The notes under the pieces: generated by a model | Databases searched by the model: none | The model's input: only the letters and a program-made list of their open reading frames with translations | Told to the model about the DNA's origin: nothing | Part shown: piece by piece, positions 10,101 to 17,310 of the stretch | Numbering within the stretch: the first letter of the stretch is position 1 | How the letters are laid out: each line of letters begins with the position of its first letter | From: Chryseobacterium jejuense | Lineage (GTDB): Bacteria; Bacteroidota; Bacteroidia; Flavobacteriales; Weeksellaceae | Direction: 5' to 3' | NCBI RefSeq assembly: GCF_900100075.1 | Contig: NZ_FNEG01000005.1 | Location: 62,001-126,000, forward strand | DNA length: 64,000 nt | Position numbers and translations under genes: made by a program

Positions 10101-10669
10101 TCAATAGGAGTTCTCGCATCGCTGTTACCGGAAGTAAAACCTCCATATAAGGCCTGCGATCCATCCTCAAAAGTAACTTCCCAATATTCAGGTCCTTTTA
10201 TTTCTCCGGTAAGTGCTCCAACAGATTTGATCTTTATGTTAGAATATTTTTCAGTTACATACTCAGCGCCATCTTTACCATATTCACCTGATTTTAAAAT
10301 CAGCCTTTGCCCCTTAAAGCTATAATAATCGGAATAATCAAACTTTATCCCTTTTTTTTCACCATCCTGCTCAAGGTTTTTCCCAACTCTAGATATTGCT
10401 GTAATTCCCGAAATGTTCCATCCATAACCAGCCAATCCATTTCCAGCACCACTCCCATATACAAGACTGATATTGGGAGCTATATTCTTTACACCAGGAG
10501 GGAGGTCAATAGGCAATGTATATTGAAGCTGTCCCGCTTGAGTCACTTCTATATTTCCTTTGGTATCGTGAAACTTCTGAGACGCAGGACTCTGCGATAA
10601 TCCTAAAATGGAAATACAGGACAATATAAAAGTCGAAAATAATTTTATTTTCTTATTGTAATATTTCAT
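4109..10669 (-). CDS. Secreted SpvB/FG-GAP/RHS-repeat toxin with an HExxH metallopeptidase-like tip
   Basis: A 2186-residue protein. Order of parts: signal peptide (residues 1-25, ending SILGLSQ); SpvB-like domain (about 28-330, with 'LPPGVKNIAPNISLVYGSG'); FG-GAP/VCBS calcium motifs near 340 (DFDGDGNLD), 478 (DFNGDGLSE), 548 (DFNGDGLID), 606 (DYNGDGLSD) and 671 (DINNDGKAE); a long run of YD repeats; and the RHS-associated core near 1760-1888, with 'GRLYDPLLRRFLNADE' and 'NNPLMYNDPDGEF'. After DPDGEF come about 298 residues: a glycine-rich hydrophobic linker, then a tip with HESKH near 2127-2131 and DEISAY with a candidate third ligand near 2152. HExxH plus a downstream E is the gluzincin zinc-protease signature; the tip as a whole was not recognised. 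RHS shells in this family enclose and release the tip. It has no T9SS sorting domain of its own. The immunity lipoprotein follows directly, and a T9SS-sorted small protein precedes it by 20 bp, likely in one operon. Confidence 0.88.
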   Translation of the reverse strand: MKYYNKKIKLFSTFILSCISILGLSQSPASQKFHDTKGNIEVTQAGQLQYTLPIDLPPGVKNIAPNISLVYGSGAGNGLAGYGWNISGITAISRVGKNLEQDGEKKGIKFDYSDYYSFKGQRLILKSGEYGKDGAEYVTEKYSNIKIKSVGALTGEIKGPEYWEVTFEDGSQALYGGFTSGNSDARTPIDYNIVRTKDINGNVITFNYSFENNVAVIMNIGWGANYTQQTSNFNRIEFTYKFRPIPETAYMEGIGFSQSRLLESVLVYTNGKQDKKYSISYKQDWQLTGYRYLDKITVLNSKNEEANPVTFTYEKSMDLPFNYGWEQTWSLRPKEGKDLVGDFDGDGNLDLLRYHSATSQKIPETGLYLYSNLYKGDKYNSIIPTFLGNMASLVDINDATTVNLKKDNLIRNRQGFVIKKRVNNPTTSKSDLELSFYSITESNQLNLDYKKVIPFSGYSLGPGSLGRNNSIVLGLKNVDFNGDGLSELVLRLLDERCWRDPNNFIECEYTNRYVVVDPDESIQTNQWYYTIPLYNNTNEEVFTDYRVGDFNGDGLIDLLKLDENKRPYLITFQKNLQGKYTSDMIPYSVNNQTLNGIWESGVVGDYNGDGLSDIMIPQSNDSSRWYFYASTGTGFAENIIDFERPQKDRTVYKDNYQNIKISNPKSFVAYDINNDGKAEFIRLSSYRNYTKDSFQDSNTDVRYHRGAISSFKVFSIFKENEQPIEGSSGSFGTYLYLNENNINNELAVNHMDFVGLPVDQWSGAMLRRLVLVSAVPAVGYVESIEQFIASHPYYDIAKEARIKSISQGGIVTDITYKQLDKKANPWLYDISQTESYPYVQINQSVGMYVVSGITQSTMSDKKLKQDFRYRGLTSNILGRGMIGFRKTARSSWYADGFESTKVWSGVEIDPTNDGIPVKEWTIRTNDDAKIFPADISENNTQLLSFKSTTYQIDKLLNGQLVTIVSDANKSKVVTAIVPKTNKGKDFLTSTIAESKMIYGEHYLPMQNISKINGGYSVKTSTYEYNNNPTGTGGDYYIGRLKSKTEVIQAYNDTKSGKEEYTYENSNLKTIKKWNTDNTGYLLDTYHYDMFGNVIQKVTSNSVDSQTQTEKSEYDPKARFVIKKTDNLGLDTHVTYNDWGQILTQTDPMGNVLTNTYDEWGKLTTSKTNLTGMISYIYDKDGNSNTIVTQNKPDGDRSTTFTNKLGQQYKVSAKGSGQGQFISKETQYDILGRKVKESEPYFEGQGASKWNMMEYDDAVFPAKVKVTAFTGKQSETIVSGLTTTITELNGNGRITSKTIDALGNVISSTDKGGIIQFSYNASGDQIQAKYAENIVTTKYDSWGQKSEFNDPSNGIYKYEYTGFGLPKKTISPKGTKEYIYNTLGQLISQKEFSTIDNGQTTNKTISFTYNEKGQLTNKSGTLKGQIFNSVLIYDPQGRLISSSENSNGKTYTEKDITFDNKGKVISFEKELLSRGFSTKVTIENRYNTWNGALYQIKDKNSGRILWELKEENAKGQVLKAQLGGTEVGNIYDANGFLQETKQSSSLQSPILNIQYTFNAIRNELSFRKTLGDIYLEESFDYDDNNRLINWTNPVTGIKPSASRNVYDIKGRITENDEVGMMKFENSAKIYQSTGMTLNTAGTQNYKGDLIQTVLYNENNDPVWIHGEKTRINFEYGLNSMRQRVDIQRLKSAGGATELRTNGEGIWDPNAPQWKLAFTKFYNEDGSFEVVKDQATGEEKHILYIEGSPYESNIIYLKDFGETTGSYKFLHKDYIGSILAISDEAGNKVEQRHYDAWGNLTHLKLGNASVTTDKAVINGTSLLIDRGYTGHEHFMEVGIIHMNGRLYDPLLRRFLNADENIQDPMNTQNYNKYGYVMNNPLMYNDPDGEFLLWAAGALLGGYLNGVAANGGNWNPGKWDWERTWSAVLGGAIGGAAVSGALGNIASNGGAIKNFLPGIVSGGLNSAFTGGNFLGGAIGGISYTGNLFDNRITSTGKEISYRSMRSSDAENGAFGNYLGSMHADPLSVVLSIYGLNPNAPANIYSLSIIASVFAPKDAWIAVGSTDTMNEWAKDYIKFSINKDGHLFDHRDLNAKPILGITNPVTGRIILAPILFNGKKTNYSLGEVVIHESKHFINWKNGVFQGNNPIMNDLDEISAYITAGQWTGIIDSGIKYYLNSITNYMLNFRR

Positions 10670-10689
10670 GATTTCAAATTGTGTTTTTA

Positions 10690-11148
10690 TTATCTCTTGG
10701 TTATGTTTTTACTAAAAATTCTTCCATCCTTTAAAGTAAAACGAATGACATAAACTCCCCACTCATAGCCTGTCATATTAATTTTCAGTTGCCTGTTAAG
10801 ATCAGGAATATTCTGTTGCTGAAATTTCCAGTGTACCGTACTATGTTGGTATAATGAAACAGATTCTACAAGTCCATCAACTTGTTCAGTCCAGTCAATT
10901 GTTAACACATCATTAACCGGAACAGGATATAACCGGATTTGCTTCCAGAATTCTTTTTCATCTATAGCTAGAGAAGTTGTTTGAGATTCTTTTTTTGATA
11001 AAGTATCACTTGTCTGCTTAGCACTGGATTCAGGTCCACGATAACGCTGATTACCAGCTTCGTCATATTTAAAATAGACCTCTTTTTGTTGGGCTGAAAC
11101 GCCTAAAGTAGTGCATAGAAATAATGCATTTAGATAATTTTTTTTCAT
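10690..11148 (-). CDS. Small T9SS-sorted protein preceding the RHS gene
   Basis: A 152-residue protein with a signal peptide (LNALFLCTTLGVSAQ), a short linker and a C-terminal T9SS type-A-like sorting domain from about residue 72 (IRLYPVPVNDVLTIDW ... MTGYEWGVYVIRFTLKDGRIFSKNITKR). Directly after the signal peptide it has YFKYDEAGNQRYRG, which looks like a single YD repeat (the 'Y.YD..GN' unit of the RHS barrel). It ends 20 bp before the RHS start on the same strand, so the two are probably co-transcribed. The single YD unit suggests it could dock with, or be a chaperone or surface adaptor for, the RHS barrel; that is inference. Only about 45 residues lie between the signal peptide and the sorting domain. 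Confidence 0.72.
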   Translation of the reverse strand: MKKNYLNALFLCTTLGVSAQQKEVYFKYDEAGNQRYRGPESSAKQTSDTLSKKESQTTSLAIDEKEFWKQIRLYPVPVNDVLTIDWTEQVDGLVESVSLYQHSTVHWKFQQQNIPDLNRQLKINMTGYEWGVYVIRFTLKDGRIFSKNITKR

Positions 11149-11770
11149 TGTTCATTTAATTTTTTTTTAAATATAAAAATTATTATTAATTCTCAAAATA
11201 GTGAAAACGCGATTTTAATATAGGGTTTTTACGATAACCGGTGTTACCCTGATAAATAGTATACTTTCATAATTTTTTTTTTAAATTATGGATGTTTTTT
11301 TCTAAACAAGGATAAGACTATTACCTTTTGACTGTAGAACCAGTATTTTATTACTGTGATCCGCAAATAATTATTGGTGGAAAAAGTAAAAGGCATGGAA
11401 CTAAAGTCAACCTGTAACAGAGGCACAGCGAAGAACCTAAAGACAAGAAAAACCTAGCCCACGCCAATATGAAGGCACGGGCGTAAGTCTATCGTATTTT
11501 GTCTTTGTAGAAAATTCACTGTTCTCTGTTACAAAACGATAGCTTACGCTTTTGTTATCGATAAATAATGCATTTTTACAAAATATCCTTTTAAAATCTC
11601 TTGCTTAAATTAATATAGACAACATTTTATTTTCAATATTCTTTATTTTATTGTATTTTGCCTGCCCTCAAAAAAATATTGGAATCAGGATGAAATCTGG
11701 GCATTATTTTCTAATCTTTTGGATTACAATCTCGTGCTTAATCTGATATAAAAAACTAAAAACCAATACG
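11149..11770. other. 622-bp intergenic region with two overlapping inverted repeats
   Basis: No gene is seen here. GCGTAAGTCTATCGTATTTT (11481-11500) pairs with AAACGATAGCTTACGC (11534-11549). A weaker, longer pair is TGTAACAGAG...AAAGACAAGAAAA (from 11413) with the region 11497-11532, which reads TTTTGTCTTTGTAG then ACTGTTCTCTGTTACA. Between them lies the GC-richer stretch CCCACGCC...GGCACGGGCG. The segment 11395-11560 therefore folds into nested hairpins and is much less AT-rich than its flanks, as expected of a mobile-repeat remnant. The promoter of the RHS operon must lie in 11149-11300, but no full TAnnTTTG was found there. Confidence 0.55.
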
Positions 11771-12799
11771 ATGAAAATAAATATTAAAAAGAAAACTGTC
11801 ATACTCTGGAGCATTGCCATCATTGCAGTGATCCTCTTACCAGATTCCGAAATGTATTATCAGCGATATAAGCTGAGATCTGAAAAACTTCCGGAACAGT
11901 ATAAATCATACACGACTCTGGACAGTCTGAAAGATAATGACTATCAAATCATTAAACTATCCCGAGGTATCCATGAGCCTGTTATTCAGGAAAACGACAG
12001 TACGATTGTCATCATTACCAAAAGGGATCATGATTCTGAAAAAGAGGGTGCCAATAATACCTATACATGGTATAAAATAAATCTGAAAGGGCAGATAACA
12101 GACAGCCTTCAATATCAATACAACACTGAAAACGGCATTCATAATTACCAGACTTTCAATGATTATATTGTGGATGTAGATCAGAATACCTACAGTAATT
12201 GGCTGAAAGATGGTGACACAACTCATTATCCGTATAAAAATATAGATGATGCTAAAATATTTTCGGTGGCAGAAACGGAAAACATCATTGCAAACAGGGA
12301 TTATATGTATGATGATATTATTCACTCTGAATCACCTGGAAATGAGTATAAGTATAAATTGACTGTACTTAAAGACAATGTCTGGAATTATTTCTATGCT
12401 GAAAAAGACTGGCATGGTTACCCTAAAAACACTCCCAATAAAAAAGCCATTGACTTCAGTAATGCCGGTTATGAGGTAGACAAATCTACAGGGCTTATTC
12501 AAAGAGATCATACTCAAAAAGAAGTATGGAATGCCCGTACTTTCTGGAGTTTAAAAAATCTAAGCTGGGGAACCGGAAATGGTTCGGGCCGTAATGGATG
12601 GACAGGAACATCTTATTTTTCCATCAAAATGCCGAAAAAGACACTGCATTACAAACAGGATGCATTCATAGAGCATCCCGACAATTATGTAAGAGATCCT
12701 TTTTCTTTTTTTGTATACCAGCCTAAAAACGGAAATTATATGCTGCTCATTGATGAAGAACGCCAACTTTACTATCTTATAAGACCTAAAAAACTTTAG
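11771..12799 (+). CDS. Exported protein of unknown function
   Basis: A 342-residue protein with a single N-terminal hydrophobic segment (residues 10-25, ILWSIAIIAVILLP) after a lysine-rich start, so it is membrane-anchored or secreted. The body is rich in charged and aromatic residues, with several YxxD/YK clusters and a tryptophan/glycine patch near 262-280 (LKNLSWGTGNGSGRNGW). No domain was recognised. It stands alone between the RHS region and a convergent gene. The ATG at 11771 fits the hydrophobic start. Confidence 0.6.
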   Translation: MKINIKKKTVILWSIAIIAVILLPDSEMYYQRYKLRSEKLPEQYKSYTTLDSLKDNDYQIIKLSRGIHEPVIQENDSTIVIITKRDHDSEKEGANNTYTWYKINLKGQITDSLQYQYNTENGIHNYQTFNDYIVDVDQNTYSNWLKDGDTTHYPYKNIDDAKIFSVAETENIIANRDYMYDDIIHSESPGNEYKYKLTVLKDNVWNYFYAEKDWHGYPKNTPNKKAIDFSNAGYEVDKSTGLIQRDHTQKEVWNARTFWSLKNLSWGTGNGSGRNGWTGTSYFSIKMPKKTLHYKQDAFIEHPDNYVRDPFSFFVYQPKNGNYMLLIDEERQLYYLIRPKKL

Positions 12800-12851
12800 G
12801 AGAATCAATTATTTTTTAACCCTCCTATCGCCATGGAATCCAAACTCAAAT

Positions 12852-13448
12852 CTATTCACCTGCTTTTACAATGTTATAGGTATTAAAACCTTTATAGATG
12901 CGGGTTTCTTTTAATTTTCCTTTTTTATACACTTCAATTTTATCGGTATCTGATGTCTTTTTATTGAAGTATCTTATTTTGGTTAATTGTTTGTCACGAT
13001 CAAAAAACTCAGTCTTCAGATTCCTGCCATCTTCCTGGTAATGGATGGTTTCAAGATTACCATTTTCCTTATAAAAATAGGTTTTTGAATTATAAAAATC
13101 ACCCTGGTCATAAGTAATTCCTTCATACTTATACTGAGCCGTGTATTTTCCTTCTTTCACCAACTGTTTCTTTCCATTATAAATAAAATAGTAAGCTCCA
13201 TCTTTCGGATTGATCAATTCATAACGTACAGTTAGCTTTGGCTTAGTTTCAGGATGTTGTATAATCATTTCCTCCTTTCTGAAAACGGCAGTATCATTTT
13301 GATACACTTTTAATGTATCTGTATCATGAGAACGCTCTTTGACATACGTTTTGGAAATAATTGTATTTGCAAAATTACTGTTTGCTTTAGCCCAATTACA
13401 ACTAATGATTATGGCAAAAAATAAAAAAAATGACTGTATATTCATCAT
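12852..13448 (-). CDS. Lipoprotein or secreted protein with MORN-variant (YwqK-like) repeats
   Basis: A 198-residue protein with a signal segment (SFFLFFAIIISC, possible lipobox cysteine). The C-terminal half has the repeating 'y.eng.l....y..g.' pattern of MORN-2/YwqK repeats: KTYFYKENGNLETIHYQ, then 'FFDRDKQLTKIRYFN', then IEVYKKGKLKETRIYKG. Such repeats are beta-hairpins of unknown binding role and are abundant in Bacteroidota exported proteins. It lies 14 bp downstream of 13463-13942 on the same strand, so the three genes 14643 to 12852 may form one transcript. Confidence 0.65.
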   Translation of the reverse strand: MMNIQSFFLFFAIIISCNWAKANSNFANTIISKTYVKERSHDTDTLKVYQNDTAVFRKEEMIIQHPETKPKLTVRYELINPKDGAYYFIYNGKKQLVKEGKYTAQYKYEGITYDQGDFYNSKTYFYKENGNLETIHYQEDGRNLKTEFFDRDKQLTKIRYFNKKTSDTDKIEVYKKGKLKETRIYKGFNTYNIVKAGE

Positions 13449-13462
13449 GAGTTTTCTGATCT

Positions 13463-13942
13463 TTAAGGTATGGTTTCAATTCCTGAAAGTTTAAAGTTTC
13501 CCTTTTCATCCTTTAGCCAAAAAACGAATTGAGCGCCTTCATGACCATCTCCAAATTCATTTGGGCGATGAGTAGTGTACAATATGATATAATCTCTGTC
13601 TTTGAATCCGGGATCAGAACCGTCATAAGAAAACTTCGTTTCATTACGCTGCAGCCTCTCTAATAATTCTTTGTTGAAAATAGTGCTGATATGTTTCTTA
13701 TAGAAAGCATCTTTCCCAACGAATGCATTTTTCTCAGGAGCACTTTCAAAGCATAGATAACAATACACTTTTGAGGTTGTTAACTGATTCAAAGCAGCAT
13801 AATCTTTCTCAGTAATCAGATGGATTACTTTTTGGGTAAACTGCTCAACTTTGGATTGTAATTCTTTATTATCTTTTTTCTGTCCGTAGCTTATCAGATG
13901 AAAGCCTATAAAAAGTAATGATAGGTATTGGGTTAATTTCAT
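13463..13942 (-). CDS. Secreted NTF2-like protein, paralogue of 15487-15993
   Basis: The likely start is the ATG at 13942, which gives a 159-residue protein with a clear signal peptide (MKLTQYLSLLFIGFHLISYGQ); the 25 codons upstream add a poor leader that overlaps the previous gene. Helical N-terminal half (VEQFTQKVIHLITEKDYAAL), then YCYLCF, then strands 'YIILYTTHRPNEFGDGHEGAQFVFWLKD' and a closing KLSGIETIP. The same layout and the IETIP ending recur in 15487-15993. The fold looks like the NTF2/SnoaL cone of secreted 'DUF' proteins; the function is unknown. It overlaps nothing once trimmed. Confidence 0.6.
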   Translation of the reverse strand: MKLTQYLSLLFIGFHLISYGQKKDNKELQSKVEQFTQKVIHLITEKDYAALNQLTTSKVYCYLCFESAPEKNAFVGKDAFYKKHISTIFNKELLERLQRNETKFSYDGSDPGFKDRDYIILYTTHRPNEFGDGHEGAQFVFWLKDEKGNFKLSGIETIP

Positions 13943-13998
13943 TTTAATACTTGTTTGGGTTCTTATTGTATAACCATAGATTAATAGCATCCTATTCT

Positions 13999-14643
13999 TT
14001 AACAAGGAAACCACCACCAGATTGAATGTACTCTGTTATTTTTAAAGTATATATTAATGTGTCCGTCAGAAATTCCCGCTTTATCCTCTCTTAATCTGAT
14101 AACCGGAAGCTCTCCTTCTCCGGGACGTTCCAGTTTCTCTATATTTCGTACTGAATTGGGAAAGATCTTTCTGATATCATCCAACGTAGTTTTAGCATCT
14201 ATTCTTTCTCCTTTGTACAGAATAAAATTTCCGTTGAGAAATCTAAATTCATTGACACCAACCTTCTCTTCACTGTTTTCAAAACAAGATCCGTTTTTAT
14301 ACAGGTATTTGTCTTCCAGAGTCCCTTCATCAAAGATATAAGCACAAGGATTCTCATCAGCCATTAGCCTGATACTGTCCGGTTTTCCAAAAACTTTTTC
14401 GAAATCTCTGAGATCAAAAATCCTTTTTGTCTTACCATTGAACCGTATGTCTTCTGCCAACATGACATCATCCTGCCCGTCTTTTACTTCCTCTGAAATC
14501 TCTTTTGAATTATGTCCCGTTGAATCTACTTTCCCCTTACTTTCTTTCAGCTCAGTTTTAGATGACACGGTTAATTGTTCCTCTTTTTTCTTATTGCAGG
14601 CCTGCAATAGAATGATAACAAGTACAATAGAAAAATACCTCAT
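13999..14643 (-). CDS. Lipoprotein of unknown function
   Basis: A 214-residue lipoprotein (MRYFSIVLVIILLQAC, lipobox LQAC with cysteine at 16). A charged, disordered stretch follows (about 17-60), then a globular region with 'FNGKTKRIFDLRDFEKVFGKPDSIRL' and 'TTLDDIRKIFPNSVRNI', ending in HSIWWWFPC. The motif 'F.k.fGkPDSI' is frequent in small Bacteroidota lipoproteins that resemble SmpA/BamE-type folds, but the family is not certain. It is followed by 13463-13942 on the same strand. Confidence 0.6.
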   Translation of the reverse strand: MRYFSIVLVIILLQACNKKKEEQLTVSSKTELKESKGKVDSTGHNSKEISEEVKDGQDDVMLAEDIRFNGKTKRIFDLRDFEKVFGKPDSIRLMADENPCAYIFDEGTLEDKYLYKNGSCFENSEEKVGVNEFRFLNGNFILYKGERIDAKTTLDDIRKIFPNSVRNIEKLERPGEGELPVIRLREDKAGISDGHINIYFKNNRVHSIWWWFPC

Positions 14644-14857
14644 ACATTAATTTTGCTTACATGGTGTGAAATGCTCTGATTCAGAAGCAAAGGTTATTTT
14701 GTCCTCAACCAAAATCGTTTTATTTATCTGTACTAAAGTACAAAAAACAGTCTATTAGAATACTATTACCTCTTATTTTCATTTCTTTCATCTTATGATT
14801 TATATTTATTTTGTATTTTTAGTATTCAATTAAAAACCAAACCATTATAACTCATCA

Positions 14858-15358
14858 TTGAACATGCTGAATATTTATCATTCTTTACTGATTGGAGCCT
14901 CAAGGGAAAAAGTGTATCACGCCATCAGCAGCCAGTCAGGATTATCTGCATGGTGGACACCACAAACCAAAACCAGTGCTGAAATGGGCAGTATTGCCCG
15001 ATTCTCTTTTGGCCCGGATTATTTTAAGGAAATGAAACTCGTAAAGCTTAGCCCTTTTGAAGAAATTCAATGGCATTGTGTCTCAGGCACTCATGAGTGG
15101 ATAGGAACTGAAATTTCTTTTCATCTTTTATCGGGAGACAAGGAAACTTTGCGCAGAATGCATCCGGAAATGGAAGGCCAAATTGAGCAATTAGTATATG
15201 ACAGCGGAACTTTATTGATTTTTCATCACAAAGGCTGGGATACTTACTCGCCTATGTTTGCTGAATGCAATTATACCTGGGGACAGTTTCTGAGAAGTTT
15301 GAAATTGCTTTGTGAAACAGGAAAAGGTAAGCCCTGGCCTCATCAGCATCGTCTATGA
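14858..15358 (+). CDS. SRPBCC-fold protein, AHSA1-like
   Basis: A 166-residue cytoplasmic protein. The opening IYHSLLIGASREKVYHAISSQSGLSAWWTPQTKT is the classic first strand and helix of AHSA1-type START/SRPBCC domains, where a hydrophobic groove binds small ligands or chaperones. Later 'GTEISFHLLSGDKETLRRMHPEMEGQIE' and 'CNYTWGQFLRSLKLLCETGKGKPWP' give the closing helix, also typical. Bacterial members are mostly of unknown ligand. It is a single gene flanked by genes on the other strand. It ends beside a small TTCCAGC-type repeat at 15358-15388. Confidence 0.8.
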   Translation: MNMLNIYHSLLIGASREKVYHAISSQSGLSAWWTPQTKTSAEMGSIARFSFGPDYFKEMKLVKLSPFEEIQWHCVSGTHEWIGTEISFHLLSGDKETLRRMHPEMEGQIEQLVYDSGTLLIFHHKGWDTYSPMFAECNYTWGQFLRSLKLLCETGKGKPWPHQHRL

Positions 15359-15486
15359 GAAGGCTGGAAGAGGAAAACTGGAAGTTGCTTTTAGCTATAT
15401 CATGAATGACTGCTATAAAAGGAGCGTGATAATTCCTAATTTTAGTTTCTTACTTCAAACTATTTTTATCCAGAACTTAGATTAAA

Positions 15487-15993
15487 TTATGGAATAGTTT
15501 CAATTCCCGTTATTTTAAATTTGCCATCTTTTTTTTTCAGGCTAATCATCCCCTGAACACCTTCCCAATGGTCCGAAGGAGGCACTTTGGTATATAAAAA
15601 CGAAATGCCATGTATCTTCACTTCCTGGTTAAAATAAGGATGAAAGAACTTTACATTAAACTTCTGCTGTTTTTTAACTTCAGCTTTTAGTTCTTGTTCA
15701 AAAAAGATTTTATAATGTTTTTTATGAAATAATTGCTTGGTTACCTTCACAGTAACAGGATTACCATTTTTATATTCTGTATAATCAATACAGGGTCTGC
15801 AATAGAAAGGAAATTCACAGAGCGTTTCTAATTTGGCTTTATCATTTTTGATAACAGCTTCTGTAAAATCTTTCCAGAATTTTTGCAAAAGAATCTTATC
15901 CTGAGCTGAGATTTCATCAGCAGAGTTCTTCGCTTGTCCGTAGATAGATACTGAGAATAAAAGACCACATATTAAAACCAGAATACTTCTCAT
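15487..15993 (-). CDS. Secreted NTF2-like protein, paralogue of 13463-13942
   Basis: A 168-residue protein with a signal peptide (MRSILVLICGLLFSVSIYGQ). It has the same plan as 13463-13942: a helical start (LLQKFWKDFTEAVIKNDKAKL), a cysteine pair (FYCRPCIDY here, YCYLCF there), a helix 'FHKKHYKIFFEQEL', strands in the second half and the ending KFKITGIETIP. Two such genes 1.5 kb apart suggest an old local duplication with gene insertion between. The function is unknown. The gene lies 13 bp downstream of the next lipoprotein on the same strand, so co-transcription is likely. Confidence 0.65.
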   Translation of the reverse strand: MRSILVLICGLLFSVSIYGQAKNSADEISAQDKILLQKFWKDFTEAVIKNDKAKLETLCEFPFYCRPCIDYTEYKNGNPVTVKVTKQLFHKKHYKIFFEQELKAEVKKQQKFNVKFFHPYFNQEVKIHGISFLYTKVPPSDHWEGVQGMISLKKKDGKFKITGIETIP

Positions 15994-16006
15994 AGCAATT
16001 TATTTT

Positions 16007-16702
16007 CTACTTCAGATTATTATTTTCTTTATAGAATTTATCATCCGTTTCCCTGAGAAAATCAAGATAACTGAAATTAGCCGCTTTATTTTTGCGGTAT
16101 TCCAGATAATCATTGTAATATTGGAACACTCCTCCCAATCTGGAAGTTAGCAAAGGGGTTTCTTTGGCACTAATCGCTTCCAGATAACCAACTTTCTTAC
16201 CTTTCTCATTTAACATTGACAAAACCAGATACGTAATATTATTCTGTTTACCACTGAAAACTCTGGCTCTGTCCACAGTATCTTTTCCGTTATCAAAAAC
16301 CAATTTGAACTTATCTTTTTTATTCAACAGATGGTCCAATACTTTTTGAAAATTATCAGGATTTTCAAGATTAAGTTTAAATCCTTCACAGTTACTTCCT
16401 TCATTTTTCCCATAAAAAGAAAGCATACCCGGAGTATAGAATTCTGAATCCGGAGCATCTTTAATCTTAATTCCACCAAAATTAATAGGAAACTTACCAT
16501 CATTAACAACATCCGCTTTGTATATAGAATATTGAACAGCTTCTGTTCCTACTCCGGTTCCATACGATTTCAAACCCAATGTTTTTAATTCTGTCTGCTT
16601 AACAGGAAGTACCATCTTCTCTAAATCAAAACCCTGGCTTTGACATGATTGAAATAAAAATGAAAAGCTTAGTATTAAAAAGAGAAACTTCAGTTTATGC
16701 AT
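16007..16702 (-). CDS. Lipoprotein of unknown function
   Basis: The start at 16702 (MHKLKFLFLILSFSFLFQSC) is preferred, because it yields a lipobox (LFQSC) at the usual distance; the 14 codons upstream are not needed. The mature part (about 210 residues) has 'KSYGTGVGTEAVQYSIYKADVVNDGKFPINFG' early, then 'LVFDNGKDTVDRARVFSGKQNNITYLVLSM', and ends in a charged helix (DDKFYKENNNLK). No family recognised. It lies between two small secreted-protein genes on the same strand. Confidence 0.6.
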   Translation of the reverse strand: MHKLKFLFLILSFSFLFQSCQSQGFDLEKMVLPVKQTELKTLGLKSYGTGVGTEAVQYSIYKADVVNDGKFPINFGGIKIKDAPDSEFYTPGMLSFYGKNEGSNCEGFKLNLENPDNFQKVLDHLLNKKDKFKLVFDNGKDTVDRARVFSGKQNNITYLVLSMLNEKGKKVGYLEAISAKETPLLTSRLGGVFQYYNDYLEYRKNKAANFSYLDFLRETDDKFYKENNNLK

Positions 16703-16755
16703 CGTATTAAAATTTTTGATTGGTAATAAAAGGACAAGATACAAAATTTAGAATC

Positions 16756-17217
16756 TTAATATTCAATATTTAATCCTGGTTTCTGAAATGCTGTTTGAAA
16801 ATTGAAAGCATATTCGGAGGGTCCATTCTTCTGAAGATAATCTAATCTTTCCAGCGCTTCTTCTACACTTGGATATTGACCGTCTTTAATCCACCACAGC
16901 ACATAATACGCTTTCCCATATTTTTGAAACCACTCTTTTCTTCTTCTTAAAAAATCAACATGAAAGGTCTTATAAGTAAAGTCCTCCAATGATTCTTTGT
17001 CTTTCCATACTGAGAGATTGATGATAATCTGCTCATCATTAAACGGATTAAAACCGGTGGCATTATTATCTTCGTCTTTTAATCTCCAGACAAAGCCATT
17101 ACTTTCCTCTGCCAATTGATTCACTGAGTCAAAATGCTCTACAAATTCTTTCATTACCGGATCTTCAATATTCGCTCCAATCATCTTGGCTACGTTAATC
17201 TGTGCTAACTGATACAT
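16756..17217 (-). CDS. DUF3291 family protein
   Basis: The start at 17217 (MYQLAQINVAKM) matches how this family begins; the 20 codons upstream run into the regulatory gap shared with the HxlR gene. It is about 153 residues long. Recognisable features: 'MYQLAQINVAKMIGANIEDPVMKEFVEHFDSVN', 'GFVWRLKDEDNN' and 'NLSVWKDKESLEDFTYKTFH', which is the ferredoxin-like (dimeric alpha/beta barrel) pattern of DUF3291. Members resemble monooxygenase-like ABM proteins without a known reaction. It is divergent from an HxlR regulator 93 bp away, so regulation by it is likely. Confidence 0.75.
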   Translation of the reverse strand: MYQLAQINVAKMIGANIEDPVMKEFVEHFDSVNQLAEESNGFVWRLKDEDNNATGFNPFNDEQIIINLSVWKDKESLEDFTYKTFHVDFLRRRKEWFQKYGKAYYVLWWIKDGQYPSVEEALERLDYLQKNGPSEYAFNFQTAFQKPGLNIEY

Positions 17218-17310
17218 TTTATTATTTACTGTTTTATGTCTATTATTGTGTAAAAATAGACTCTGCAGCATTAGCATGAAATAACTATCAATTTAGATAC
17301 TATAAAAAAG

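Noticed and set aside
4109..10669. Insertion sequence or prophage associated with the RHS gene
   Set aside because: No transposase, integrase or phage gene was seen in or beside the array.
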